From: Clostridia bacterium
GTDB lineage: Bacteria; Bacillota; Clostridia; Peptostreptococcales; Anaerovoracaceae
Assembly: GCA_902363595.1 (NCBI GenBank)
Contig: CABJAP010000001.1
Location: 248,001 to 312,000 of the forward strand
Direction: 5' to 3'
Length of the DNA stretch: 64,000 bases
Part shown: positions 33,004 through 42,651 of the stretch, piece after piece
Position numbering within the stretch: position 1 is the first letter of the stretch
Layout: each line of letters opens with the position of its first letter
Notes under the pieces: generated by a model
Seen by the model: only the letters and a program-made list of their open reading frames with translations
What the model was told of the DNA's origin: nothing
The model's database searches: none
Position numbers and translations under genes: made by a program

Positions 33004-34353
33004 ATGTTAAGAGAAGCATTACCGAAAATCGTAACACCGTTACCTGGTCCAAAGGCAAAGGAAATCATTGCCAGAAGAGAAGCAGCGATTCCGGGTGCGA
33101 TCAAGTGCGGATATCCGCTGGTTATCAAGCGGGGTGAAGGCGCAATGATCGAAGACGTTGACGGCAACCTGATCTTAGACTGGGTAGGTGGAGTAGGTGT
33201 ACTGAATATCGGATACAGCAATCCTCAGCTGATCGATGCTGTAAAAGAACAGTCCGAAAAATACTTCCATGCAATGATGAACATCACAACCCATGAACGT
33301 TACATCGAGCTGGCTGAGAAGATGAACGAAATCGTGCCAGTAAGAGGCGACAAGAAAAAGACCATGTTCGTTAACTCCGGAGCAGAAGCAGACGAAAACG
33401 CTGTTAAAATCGCTAAGAGCGCAACAGGCCGTCCCAATATCATCGTATTTACAGGCGCGTTCCACGGAAGAACGCAGATGACCATGGCCATGACCGCTAA
33501 GAAAGCATATGCGATCGGCATGGGACCATTCCCAGACGGCGTATACAGAGCAGAGTTCCCCAACCTCTACAGAAGACCGGAAGGCATGAGCGAAGCAGAA
33601 GCGATCGAATACTACGTAAACAAGCTGGAAGACGTATTCATCGAGGCGACTCCGAAAGATGCGACTGCAGCCATCGTATTCGAGCCTGTACAGGGTGAGG
33701 GCGGATTTATTCCGGCACCGATCGAATGGGTTAAGGCAGTAAGACAGATCTGCGACGACAACGGAATTCTGATGATCACAGACGAAGTACAGTCAGGCTG
33801 GGCAAGATCCGGAAGAATGTTCGCGTCCGAATACTACAAAGAAGCAGGATGCGCACCTGACATCATGACCACAGCAAAATCCATCGCAGGCGGACTGCCG
33901 CTGTCAGCCGTAACAGCAAGCGCTGAAATCATGGATGCGGTAACAGCCGGAACCATCGGCGGTACATACTGCGGTAACCCGGTATCCTGCGCAGCAGCAC
34001 TGCAGGTAATCGATGTTATGACAAAGGAAGATTATCCGGCAAAAGCAAGAGCAATTGCAGAAAAATGCACAGCTAAGTTCAACGAATGGGCGAAGAAATA
34101 TGATGTAATCGGCGACATTCGAGGAACCGGATGCATGATGGGTATCGAATTTGTAACAGATAAAGCGAAGAAGACTCCGGCCGCTGACCTGGTAGCCAGC
34201 ATTGTAAACGCTGCAGTTAAGAAGGGCCTGATTTTGGAAGCTGCTGGAACTTATAACAACGTAATCCGTTTCCTGTGCCCGCTGTGCGTAACCGACGCTC
34301 AGATCGATGCTGGTCTTGAGATTTACGAAGAAGCAATCAAAGAATGTTTATAA
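33004..34353 (+). CDS. gabT: 4-Aminobutyrate aminotransferase (class III)
   Basis: A 449-residue PLP enzyme that transfers the amino group of GABA to 2-oxoglutarate, giving succinate semialdehyde. PLP motifs: VNSGAEADENAVKIAKSATG (phosphate loop), FHGRT, LMITDEVQSGWARSG with Asp260, and TTAKSIAGGLP with the Schiff-base Lys292. The ATG at 33004 follows GGGAGGAAAC. Context (flanking amino acid permeases, abf genes in the same window) makes GABA a better substrate call than ornithine or beta-alanine, though the latter cannot be excluded. Confidence 0.93.
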   Translation: MLREALPKIVTPLPGPKAKEIIARREAAIPGAIKCGYPLVIKRGEGAMIEDVDGNLILDWVGGVGVLNIGYSNPQLIDAVKEQSEKYFHAMMNITTHERYIELAEKMNEIVPVRGDKKKTMFVNSGAEADENAVKIAKSATGRPNIIVFTGAFHGRTQMTMAMTAKKAYAIGMGPFPDGVYRAEFPNLYRRPEGMSEAEAIEYYVNKLEDVFIEATPKDATAAIVFEPVQGEGGFIPAPIEWVKAVRQICDDNGILMITDEVQSGWARSGRMFASEYYKEAGCAPDIMTTAKSIAGGLPLSAVTASAEIMDAVTAGTIGGTYCGNPVSCAAALQVIDVMTKEDYPAKARAIAEKCTAKFNEWAKKYDVIGDIRGTGCMMGIEFVTDKAKKTPAADLVASIVNAAVKKGLILEAAGTYNNVIRFLCPLCVTDAQIDAGLEIYEEAIKECL

Positions 34354-34355
34354 TC

Positions 34356-34462
34356 ACCAATTAATTGGTAACCGTTTTTTCGAATTACCATTGTCCGCGT
34401 AACAAGAAAAAGACATCAACCAGGTTTTATTTTTGGAAACGGTCCGCCGGGCTATCGGCGGA
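34356..34462 (+). other. Structured gabT-permease intergenic region: palindrome and hairpin
   Basis: The perfect palindrome ACCAATTAATTGGT (34356-34369) is followed by AACCGTTTTTT and, further on, hairpin TCCGCCG/CGGCGGA (34443-34462). The first could be an operator or weak terminator, the second a weak terminator or RNA-stability element. I see no clear promoter here. Confidence 0.4.
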
Positions 34463-34516
34463 TGCGTTTTCGGCAATTATATAATTTTATGTATTTGAAC
34501 AAAGGAGAGAGTAATT

Positions 34517-35959
34517 ATGAGTCAAGGAGGAAGACAAGAACTCCAGAAGTCCCTCAATATGAAGGACGTTCTGGCACTGGCTTTCGGAACAATGATCGGA
34601 TGGGGCTGGATTATGCTGGCCGGATCCTGGGTGCACAACGGCGGCGTTGTAGGCGCAATACTGGCATTCGCACTGGGCGGCGTGATGGCCATATTCGTAG
34701 GTTTGACCTATGCGGAGCTGACACCGGCGCTGCCTCTTGCAGGCGGCGAGCTGGTATTCTCGTACAGAGCCATGGGCTACAATGCATCTTGGTTTACTGG
34801 ATGGATGATCACCCTGGCTTATCTGGGCGTAGCAGCCTGGGAAGGTCCTGCCCTTTCCAACGCGCTGGGATTCCTCTTCGGCGGAGTTCTGCCGGATTTG
34901 GGAACCCTCTATACGGTACAGGGTTCTGATGTAACGGGAATGTTCCTGCTGATCGGGAGTATAGGCGCGGTTATCATGACCTTCATCAACTACAGAGGCG
35001 CCAAAGCGTCGGCTGTTTTCCAGACAACAGCCACCATCGCCATGGCCATCGGCGGTATCGCATTCTTCTGCACAGGCGCGATCAAAGGCGATGTCAGCAA
35101 TATGATACCTACTTTCACAGATGGAAGCGGTTTTGTAGCCGTAGTTCTGGCCGTACCTGCCATGTTCGTTGGATTCGACGTTATCCCGCAGGCAGCGGAA
35201 GAAATGAATATGCCCCTCAATAAAATCGGTAAAGTTATGATTATCGCCATCAGCATGGCGGCAGCATGGTACATGATCATGATTCTGGGTGTTGCCCTTT
35301 CCGCACCGGAAGCGATCCGGACCGGGTTTGTAAATGATCCTAACGCGGTTCCAGTTGCCAACTGCTTTGCTTATGCTCTGGGACACCCGGTATTCGGTAA
35401 ACTGATGATCATCGCGGCTATGTGCGGTATTCTGACCTCTTGGAATGGATTTATCGTAGGAGCATCGAGAGTTATCTTCTCCATGGCAAGAGCTCACATG
35501 CTTCCGGCTATCTTTGGAAGAGTTCATCCCAAATACGGTTCCCCGACAGCTGCAGTACTGCTGGTAGGCGTAATCACAATTCTGTCGCCGCTTCTGGGAA
35601 AGAGCGCGCTGGTATGGTTTGTAGACGCAGCGGCCTTTGGTACAGTTGTAGCTTACTTTATGGTATCCCTTTCCTTCCTCATTATCAGAAAGAAGGAGCC
35701 GCAGCTGGATCGTCCGTTCCAGATTAAGGGCGGAACACTGGTAGGTATCGTAGCTGTAGCAGTAGCGCTGTTCATGGCATCCCTCTATCTGCCGATCTAC
35801 AGCCCGACTCCGCTGACTGGAATCGAGTGGGCGCTGGTAGGCGGCTGGATCGTACTTGGTGTGGTTCTGTTCATCATCAACAAGTGTTCGGCTAACGGCA
35901 AGGTTTCTAAAGCTGAAATCGAATATCAGATGTTTGGCGACGATTACAAGAGATTCTAG
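34517..35959 (+). CDS. APC family amino acid permease (GABA locus, copy 2)
   Basis: 480 residues, the same length as the copy at 31325 and differing by eye at perhaps one residue in six (for example MSQGGRQELQ against MSHGGRQELQ; HNGGVVG against ASGGVIG). All APC motifs are intact. A GGAGAG ribosome site precedes the ATG. Divergence concentrates in loops and the C-terminal third. The pair probably arose by tandem duplication around gabT; one may differ in affinity or act as an exchanger for a fermentation product. Confidence 0.92.
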   Translation: MSQGGRQELQKSLNMKDVLALAFGTMIGWGWIMLAGSWVHNGGVVGAILAFALGGVMAIFVGLTYAELTPALPLAGGELVFSYRAMGYNASWFTGWMITLAYLGVAAWEGPALSNALGFLFGGVLPDLGTLYTVQGSDVTGMFLLIGSIGAVIMTFINYRGAKASAVFQTTATIAMAIGGIAFFCTGAIKGDVSNMIPTFTDGSGFVAVVLAVPAMFVGFDVIPQAAEEMNMPLNKIGKVMIIAISMAAAWYMIMILGVALSAPEAIRTGFVNDPNAVPVANCFAYALGHPVFGKLMIIAAMCGILTSWNGFIVGASRVIFSMARAHMLPAIFGRVHPKYGSPTAAVLLVGVITILSPLLGKSALVWFVDAAAFGTVVAYFMVSLSFLIIRKKEPQLDRPFQIKGGTLVGIVAVAVALFMASLYLPIYSPTPLTGIEWALVGGWIVLGVVLFIINKCSANGKVSKAEIEYQMFGDDYKRF

Positions 35960-36051
35960 TTATTCCTTTCAATAACCGGAAATATTAAGTATAATAGGGT
36001 AGTGGGCAAAATGCCCGCTGCCTTATTTAATTGTAGTGATACGGAGAGCTT

Positions 36052-37473
36052 ATGGAGAACAATCGCAACAGCTTGAGCAGAGTTTTGGGCCGGACGGACA
36101 TTCTGGCCATCGGTTTCGGCACCATGGTGGGATGGAGCTGGGTCATGCTGGCTACCACCTGGCTGACACAGGCCGGATTCTGGGGGACGATCATCGCATT
36201 TATCATCGGTGCTTTGATTATTATGGGCGTGGGGGCCGCCTATGGAGAGCTTACTTCCGCGCTGCCCCTGGCTGGCGGAGAAGTGGTTTATGTGTACCGT
36301 GCGATGGGAGCAAAAGTTGCCTGGATGGTGGGATGGGTCATGGCTTTGGCCTATTTGGGCGTCGCAGCCTGGGAAGGTATCGCCTTGGCGACGGCTTTGG
36401 ATGCGATGTTTCCGGTGGGACAATTTTTGCCTTTATGGGATATCGCCGGATACACGGTGCATTTTTCCTGGGCAATCATCGGTATGGCAGGCGCTGTAGT
36501 CATGCTTCTTCTCAATCTCTTTGCCTCAAGACCGGCGATTATCTTTCAAGTCATGGCTACTGCGGCTGTCATTATTGTGGCCTTGATGCTCCTCTTCGGC
36601 GGCATTACCTTTGGCAGCATCGATAACATCGGCGATAAGTTCCGTTCTCTGGACGGATTTATCTATGTGTTTCTGATGATCCCTGCTATGCTGATCGGAT
36701 TTGACGTCATTCCTCAGTCTGCGGAAGAGATGAACATTTCACCAAGAGGCATTGGAAAGATGGTCCTGGTGTGCATTATTTTCAGCGTGGTTTATTATAT
36801 GATCATTATCATAGGATTGGCCTTATCAGCGCCGGTGGAGATCCGCATGTCAGGAACCATACCGGCAGCGGATGTAATTTCCTATGCTTACGGGGACCAG
36901 ACTTTGGGTACCATTCTTATCTTTGGCGGCGTGCTGGGGGTGCTGACTTCTTGGAACGGATTTTTTATGGGAGCCACCAGACTGATCTTTGCCATGGGAA
37001 GGGCGAAGATGCTGCCGGAGGTCTTTGGCTGGGTTCACCCCAAATACAAGACCCCGTGGACCGCTACCATCCTGGTGGGCTGCGTCTGTATCGCGGCGCC
37101 CCTTTTGGGCCGGGATGCCTTAATTTGGTTTGTGGACATCAGCGCTTTCTGCTCCCTTTTTGGATATTGGTGGGTATGTCTTTCTTTCCTGGTCTTGAGA
37201 ATGAAAGAGCCGCAGCTAGCAAGACCCTTTCGGGTAAAATGCGGTATTCCGCTGGGAATTGCTATGACCGTGATCTCCGGCCTGTATTTCATTATTTATG
37301 TACAAGACACTCTTACCAAAGCCAACTCCATGGATGAAATGGTGCTGCTTGGAGTATGGATGGTCCTGGGCCTGATTATGGCAGCCTTGGCAAAGGGCGA
37401 ATTTGGAAAAATCAGCAGACTGGAAAGGGATATTCTCATCTTTGGCGAAAAGCTGGCAAGGAGGAAAAACTAG
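36052..37473 (+). CDS. APC family amino acid permease (copy 3, coupled to the two-component system)
   Basis: A 473-residue APC permease, clearly homologous to the two upstream but more distant: DILAIGFGTMVGWSWVMLATTWL, ELTSALPLAGGEVVYVYRAMG, LIGFDVIPQSAEEMN. A TATAAT at about 35990 may belong to its promoter. The stop directly abuts the histidine kinase start, so the three genes form an operon. Such linkage can mean that the permease takes part in sensing, as a co-sensor, or that it carries the same ligand. Confidence 0.9.
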   Translation: MENNRNSLSRVLGRTDILAIGFGTMVGWSWVMLATTWLTQAGFWGTIIAFIIGALIIMGVGAAYGELTSALPLAGGEVVYVYRAMGAKVAWMVGWVMALAYLGVAAWEGIALATALDAMFPVGQFLPLWDIAGYTVHFSWAIIGMAGAVVMLLLNLFASRPAIIFQVMATAAVIIVALMLLFGGITFGSIDNIGDKFRSLDGFIYVFLMIPAMLIGFDVIPQSAEEMNISPRGIGKMVLVCIIFSVVYYMIIIIGLALSAPVEIRMSGTIPAADVISYAYGDQTLGTILIFGGVLGVLTSWNGFFMGATRLIFAMGRAKMLPEVFGWVHPKYKTPWTATILVGCVCIAAPLLGRDALIWFVDISAFCSLFGYWWVCLSFLVLRMKEPQLARPFRVKCGIPLGIAMTVISGLYFIIYVQDTLTKANSMDEMVLLGVWMVLGLIMAALAKGEFGKISRLERDILIFGEKLARRKN

Positions 37474-39444
37474 ATGAAAAAAAGAAATAAAGAAGTCCTT
37501 TTCATCATCATTCTCCTGGCAGCTATTCTGGCCATGGTTCTTTATTCCGCTGTTTCCGATTCCTATCGAATTTCGCCGGACAAAGAAAACAATCTGGCGC
37601 TCAATCAATCAGAGCTACGCTTTGTTACGGAAAAAAAGAAGGTTATCTTGACGGTTTCCAAAGAGTTGGACTATCTGCAGAAAGGGTTTTTGGAGGAATA
37701 CATACAATCCATTGCAGAGCCCTCCGGACTGCGGATTAAATTGGTTGAACAGGATGAGAAAGAGGCTGATGCCCGGATCGTTGTTGTGGATGATGTTCTT
37801 AGAAGGCAGCTGGACGAAATTAGTTTTACCGCACCGCTCTTTCAGGTGACGGGCACCATGTTTATCAATCAAGAATCCAGCTCTGCCAAGAAAATTCTTC
37901 AAGGAATATGCATCAAAGGGCAATTTACAGATGAAGAAAAACGAACCCTTTCCTATGACGGCAAAGCAATCGAGCTGACAGAGGTCGAAGGGACTGATCA
38001 AGCGGTTAAGCTGGCTCAAGAGACCAATGCAGACTGTATTCTGGGAGATCAGCCTGGGATCATAGCGGCACTTTCCAGCCGGGAGCTTACCGGCAAATAT
38101 GTGGATATGTATGCCAATCTTTACAAAAACAACGTCTGTATCATGACGGATAAAGAGGACGGGGTTCTTTACAGCATATTGAACCAATGCATTCAGGAGG
38201 CGGACACCCGGGTGCTGATGGGGCGCGCCCAGGAGCATTGGTACGGGCTGGGCGACGCTTTTGTGAAGGAAGGCAGATATAAAGACGCGGCGGCGCTTTT
38301 AATCATCGTCTTTGCGGCAGTGTTCTGCGCCTTCTTCTTTTATTATCAATCTAATAAAAATTTATATAACGAATTGACAGAGCGGATGAATCAGCTGACC
38401 GCCAGCAAGCAGGAGATGCAGACCACGTTCAACGGCGTGTCCTATTATATGGCGGAGCTGACGCCTGAAGGGGCGATTTTGGATATCAATAAAGCTTTTC
38501 TCAATTACATTAATCGGCAGGTGATGGGAAGCACCATTGCCGAGGCCCTGGAATTGTCTCCCGAATTGACTGATATTCTGGAAACGATGCTTTTTGATAC
38601 ACGGGATACAAGAAGAGGGACTTCCAGAGAGATTACACTAAAAAATCGAATTCTGGAGGTGAATATTTTCCCGATTCTAAACCCCAAAGGTGAGGCCGAG
38701 AAACTGCTTTTTATGGCCAGTGACGTGACCAGGGAACGGATGGCTGAGCGCCAGATGCTGCAGGATAATAAAATGATTGCGGTGGGGCAGCTGGCTGCAG
38801 GCGTGGCTCATGAGATCCGAAACCCGTTGGGCATTATCCGCAATTACTGTTATGTCCTCAAAACTATGAACGATGAGGAGGCGCAGGAACAGGCCGTGCA
38901 GGTGATCGAAAAATCCGCGAAAACAGCTGGAAACATTATCGATAACTTGTTGAACTTTTCCCGCATATCCAAGAAGCAGGTTCAAGAAGTATACATAAAA
39001 AAGCATATTAATTCGGTGATTTCTCTCAACAGAGGCATGCTGAAGAAAAAACAAATCGATATTACAGTCCGATGCGGCGAAGACTTTCAAGTAAAAATGG
39101 CTGTGGAGTCCTTTGATATGATCTTTATCAATTTAATTTCCAATGCGGTCGACGCCATGGAAGAGATGGGGCGGCTGACGATCGTAGTTTACCGAACAGA
39201 AGACGAGTTCTATGTGGAAGTGCGGGATACGGGCACTGGGATCGAGGAAGGGATCATGGAAGATATCTTCAATCCGTTCTTCACCACCAAGAGCATGACC
39301 AAAGGAAACGGTCTGGGCCTTTACATCGTATATAATGAAATTCAGAAGATGAACGGCGAGATCAAAGTTACGAGTATAGTGGGAGAAGGCACCACCTTTA
39401 AGGTGATTCTTCCTATCAGAATGGAGGAGGATAAACTTGAGTAA
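37474..39444 (+). CDS. Sensor histidine kinase with extracytoplasmic solute-binding sensor domain
   Basis: A 656-residue kinase: membrane helix (residues 8-25), an extracytoplasmic domain of about 240 residues of the SBP_bac_3 type (LDYLQKGFLEEYIQSIAEPS, ADARIVVVDDV, NADCILGDQPGIIAAL), second helix (271-290), a PAS-like domain, HisKA with phospho-acceptor His446 in GVAHEIRNPLG, and a HATPase domain (NLISNAVDAM, DTGTGI, GNGLGLYI). The sensor resembles amino acid binding proteins, so a free amino acid, plausibly GABA, is the likely signal. It overlaps the response regulator by eight bases. Confidence 0.92.
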   Translation: MKKRNKEVLFIIILLAAILAMVLYSAVSDSYRISPDKENNLALNQSELRFVTEKKKVILTVSKELDYLQKGFLEEYIQSIAEPSGLRIKLVEQDEKEADARIVVVDDVLRRQLDEISFTAPLFQVTGTMFINQESSSAKKILQGICIKGQFTDEEKRTLSYDGKAIELTEVEGTDQAVKLAQETNADCILGDQPGIIAALSSRELTGKYVDMYANLYKNNVCIMTDKEDGVLYSILNQCIQEADTRVLMGRAQEHWYGLGDAFVKEGRYKDAAALLIIVFAAVFCAFFFYYQSNKNLYNELTERMNQLTASKQEMQTTFNGVSYYMAELTPEGAILDINKAFLNYINRQVMGSTIAEALELSPELTDILETMLFDTRDTRRGTSREITLKNRILEVNIFPILNPKGEAEKLLFMASDVTRERMAERQMLQDNKMIAVGQLAAGVAHEIRNPLGIIRNYCYVLKTMNDEEAQEQAVQVIEKSAKTAGNIIDNLLNFSRISKKQVQEVYIKKHINSVISLNRGMLKKKQIDITVRCGEDFQVKMAVESFDMIFINLISNAVDAMEEMGRLTIVVYRTEDEFYVEVRDTGTGIEEGIMEDIFNPFFTTKSMTKGNGLGLYIVYNEIQKMNGEIKVTSIVGEGTTFKVILPIRMEEDKLE

Positions 39445-40810
39445 GGGAAATAATTTTAATATTTTAGTTGTGGATGACGAACAAGACTATTGCGATGTAC
39501 TGAAAATGATTCTGACGGGCAAGGGATACAAGGTGGACACCTGCAGCAATGGGCAGGAGGCTGTGAAAAAACTGGAGAAAAAGCCCTTTGATTTAGTAAT
39601 CACCGACTTGTGCATGCCGGTGATGGACGGCCGCCAGCTGCTGGAAGAGATTAAAAAACGGGAGTATGATACGGAAGTAATTATGCTAACCGCCCATGGA
39701 ACGATTGAAAAAGCAGTCGATGCCATGAAAGCAGGTGCTTACACCTATGTAACCAAAGGAAGGGATCCGGAAGAGCTTTTCCTGGAGATTCGCAAGATTC
39801 GCGATACCAAGAAAATCCGCCGGGACAACGCTATTCTCAAAGAGAAGGTCAGCGGCCGCTTCATGCTGGAGAGCCAAAATAAAAAGTACCGACAGATGCT
39901 GGAGCTGGCAGAACGAGCTGCTCAGAGCGAATCCAATATTTTAATCTTGGGAGAATCGGGTGCTGGCAAGGAGGTGCTGGCCTCCTTCATTCATCAGAAG
40001 AGCAAACGCTGCGACGCTAACTTTATGGAATTAAACTGTCAAGCGCTGTCTGAGTCCATTCTAGAATCCGAGCTGTTCGGTCATGAGAAGGGTGCGTTTA
40101 CAGGAGCGGATAAGCGGAGAATCGGACTCTTTGAAGCGTCCAACGATGGCACGCTATTTTTAGATGAGATCGGCGGCGTTTCCATCAATTTGCAGGCAAA
40201 GCTTTTGAAGGCCATTGAAAACAAGCAAATCTATCGTTTGGGCAGCAGCACGCCCATCAATGTGGATTTTCGTCTGATTACGGCCACCAACCATAACCTG
40301 CAGCAGGATATGAGCGACGGCTGTTTCCGGGACGATTTGTTCTACCGGATCAGTACCATTGTGCTGGAACTTCCGCCGCTGCGGGACCGTCCGGAAGATA
40401 TTCCGCTATTCATCGAATACTTTTTCGACAAGTACCAGCGGGAAATGAATAAGGTGATCACGGATATCGAACCCAGAGTCAGTCAGCTTCTCAACGGCTA
40501 TCATTACCCGGGCAATGTGCGAGAGCTGAAGAATATAATTGAACGGCTTGTGGTTCTGTCGGAACGTGGTGAGATTTTGGAAGCATATCTGCCGTCCGAC
40601 GTGGTTAAAAATCAAAATTACCGGCCGGCCGCTGCGGTAAGTGAGATCGATTATACCGTTTCATTGAGAGACTATCGCAGCAAGGTGGAAAAGGAGTATA
40701 TCACAGGTCTTTTGGAACGGTATCCCAAAGATATGAATAAGGTGGCGGAAATCCTCGACATATCCAGGCGGCAGCTTTTTAATAAATTGGTAGAATATGA
40801 TTTGAAATAA
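39437..40810 (+). CDS. Sigma-54-dependent response regulator (NtrC family)
   Basis: A 457-residue activator: receiver domain with phospho-acceptor Asp57 (ITDLCMP), AAA+ domain with Walker A GESGAGKE (172-179), the sigma-54 contact loop GAFTGA (219-224), LFLDEIG, and a Fis-type HTH at the C terminus (MNKVAEILDISRRQLFNKL). Start TTG at 39437 follows GGAGGAGG. It is the only sigma-54 activator in the window, and the -24/-12 sites before abfD, the first permease and gabT are its likely targets. Confidence 0.95.
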   Translation: MSKGNNFNILVVDDEQDYCDVLKMILTGKGYKVDTCSNGQEAVKKLEKKPFDLVITDLCMPVMDGRQLLEEIKKREYDTEVIMLTAHGTIEKAVDAMKAGAYTYVTKGRDPEELFLEIRKIRDTKKIRRDNAILKEKVSGRFMLESQNKKYRQMLELAERAAQSESNILILGESGAGKEVLASFIHQKSKRCDANFMELNCQALSESILESELFGHEKGAFTGADKRRIGLFEASNDGTLFLDEIGGVSINLQAKLLKAIENKQIYRLGSSTPINVDFRLITATNHNLQQDMSDGCFRDDLFYRISTIVLELPPLRDRPEDIPLFIEYFFDKYQREMNKVITDIEPRVSQLLNGYHYPGNVRELKNIIERLVVLSERGEILEAYLPSDVVKNQNYRPAAAVSEIDYTVSLRDYRSKVEKEYITGLLERYPKDMNKVAEILDISRRQLFNKLVEYDLK

Positions 40811-40839
40811 TTGCACATATTCTGAATTTGAATTATAAT
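40811..40839 (+). promoter_or_regulatory. Sigma-A promoter of the fourth APC permease
   Basis: TTGCAC at 40811-40816, a 17-base spacer, and TATAAT at 40834-40839. So this permease is not sigma-54 dependent. Confidence 0.78.
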
Positions 40840-40890
40840 AGAAGAACCTAATCGATGCGCACTAATTTTATAAGTTAAGGAGGCGATAGC

Positions 40891-42573
40891 ATGAGTGAAC
40901 TGAAAAAAAGTTCGACCATGGTAGATGTCGGTGAACATGGGTTAAAAAAACATGATATCAAGACATCGACGGTGGTATTCATGATCTTCTGCCTGGTAGC
41001 TGCGGGTTGCTATGGAATAGAAGAAATGATTCCTGCTTCCGGTCCCGGCTTGACTTTAGTCATGCTGATGGTGCTCCCCTTTGTCTGGGGGCTTCCATTC
41101 GGTCTGGTTGCTGCAGAATTGGGTTCTGTTCGGCCGCAGGAAGGCGGTTATTACAAGTGGGTGCAGGAAGCTCTGGGAGAATTTTGGGGGTTTCAGGCAG
41201 GATGGTGGAGAACGGTTTCCATCTATATTGACAATTCCCTGTACGTTATTTTAGTAGGCGGTTATATTGCCGGGCAGTGGAACCTTTCCCATACGGCGGA
41301 AATGATCGTCAAAATCGTTGTTATTGCAATCTTTATCTGGGTTAATATTCGAGGTATCAAGGATGTGGGCATTGTCAGCACCGTTCTGGCGATCTTTGTT
41401 ATTGTAGCTTTTGCTATGATTGCTGTTTGCGGGTTTACCAATATGGACCACAATCCATTCATGCCGTTTACGGCAGACGGAGAAATCACAGGAGCCAAAG
41501 GAATTCCATTTGCCGATTGGGTGGCTTATATCGGAGGCGGCCTGGCTATGGGCATGTGGATGTACTCTGGTTATGAATCCATGTCCACGATTGCGGGAGA
41601 GGTAGCCAATCCACAAGTTATTCCAAAGGCTACAATCATTACAGTGCCTCTGATCATGGCGACCTATATTCTTCCGACGGCAGCAGCTCTCGGTTCTTTG
41701 GGACTTTGGGAACAGTGGGGCACAGAGCCGGGAACGGTGGGATACGCAGATGTTGCCGCTCATTTCTGGGGGCCGGCATTCGGCGTGTTCTTCGTAATCG
41801 TAGCAGTTGTGGCAAACTGTTCAATTTTCAATACCTATATTGCTTCCGGTTCCCGCGGATTCTTTGCGCTGGCCGATGATTATCTGGCCCCGCCGATTAT
41901 GGTTAAATGCGACAAGAAACATGGTGTTCCATGGGTAGCGGTCTTATCGGTTGGCATTGTCAATTTGATTCTCATTAACTTTGGTTTTGCCCAGGTTGTT
42001 ATCGTGGATGTATTTATGCTGGTAGCATCTTACATCATGATTTACCTGTCTGCGATGATCCTTAGAAAGCGGATTCCGAAAGAAGAATACGTGTTCCGTA
42101 TTCCGGGCGGATATGGTTTCCTATGTTTGATTTGTATCGTACCTATCTTTATTGCGATTGCGCTGTTCTTCCTCAATGGTACTGACTACTTTATCGGCGG
42201 GATGATCGGCATTGTTTCCGGTCCGGTTCTGTACGTGATTTGGAAATGGATGTACGGCGGCCTGGCCAAAAAGGATCCGCAGCGATTTCCGATCAATCCA
42301 AAGACCAGATTGGCTGTGGGCGATTTGAGAAAGATGTGCGGGATGTTCCTGGGATTTGCAGTTATGGGCGGTTTGGCAGGTCCTTGGCTCAGATGGTATG
42401 AAGGTGAGTGGGGGCCTGAATATTATCAGGAGACCTACGGTAATGGGTTCCTTGGCAATTTCGATGCCATGCTCAGCGCTATTGGAATCGCATCGATTGT
42501 ATTTGCAGTAATCGGCGTGGTTCTGGGTCTTTTGAGCATCAAGCTGGAACCAAAGAAAAACAGGCTGGACTGA
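40891..42573 (+). CDS. APC family amino acid permease (copy 4, distinct subfamily)
   Basis: A 560-residue permease, 80-90 residues longer than its neighbours and of another APC branch. N-terminal AAGCYGIEEMIPASGPGLT, then RPQEGGYYKWVQEALGEFWGF, MYSGYESMSTIAGEVANPQ, and two extra C-terminal helices separated by a Trp/Tyr-rich loop (GPWLRWYEGEWGPEYY). It has its own promoter and an AAGGAGG ribosome site, and a strong terminator follows. Substrate unknown; the location suggests an amino acid feeding the same fermentation. Confidence 0.88.
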   Translation: MSELKKSSTMVDVGEHGLKKHDIKTSTVVFMIFCLVAAGCYGIEEMIPASGPGLTLVMLMVLPFVWGLPFGLVAAELGSVRPQEGGYYKWVQEALGEFWGFQAGWWRTVSIYIDNSLYVILVGGYIAGQWNLSHTAEMIVKIVVIAIFIWVNIRGIKDVGIVSTVLAIFVIVAFAMIAVCGFTNMDHNPFMPFTADGEITGAKGIPFADWVAYIGGGLAMGMWMYSGYESMSTIAGEVANPQVIPKATIITVPLIMATYILPTAAALGSLGLWEQWGTEPGTVGYADVAAHFWGPAFGVFFVIVAVVANCSIFNTYIASGSRGFFALADDYLAPPIMVKCDKKHGVPWVAVLSVGIVNLILINFGFAQVVIVDVFMLVASYIMIYLSAMILRKRIPKEEYVFRIPGGYGFLCLICIVPIFIAIALFFLNGTDYFIGGMIGIVSGPVLYVIWKWMYGGLAKKDPQRFPINPKTRLAVGDLRKMCGMFLGFAVMGGLAGPWLRWYEGEWGPEYYQETYGNGFLGNFDAMLSAIGIASIVFAVIGVVLGLLSIKLEPKKNRLD

Positions 42574-42605
42574 GGATTCAGAAGATAAATTAAATATGAT
42601 GTAAT

Positions 42606-42642
42606 AAAAAGGGCGCGATGGATAAATGTCGCGCCCTTTTTT
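42606..42642. terminator. Bidirectional terminator between the permease and RluA genes
   Basis: AAAAAGGGCGCGA (42606-42618) pairs with TCGCGCCCTTTTTT (42629-42642) around a ten-base loop, serving both convergent genes. Confidence 0.92.
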
Positions 42643-42651
42643 GGACTGAGC

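Noticed and set aside
34487..35527. 346-codon open frame on the minus strand opposite the second permease gene
   Set aside because: The composition is dominated by Ser, His, Arg and Asn from the complement of a hydrophobic membrane-protein gene; there is no ribosome site or family motif. It is a shadow of the permease.
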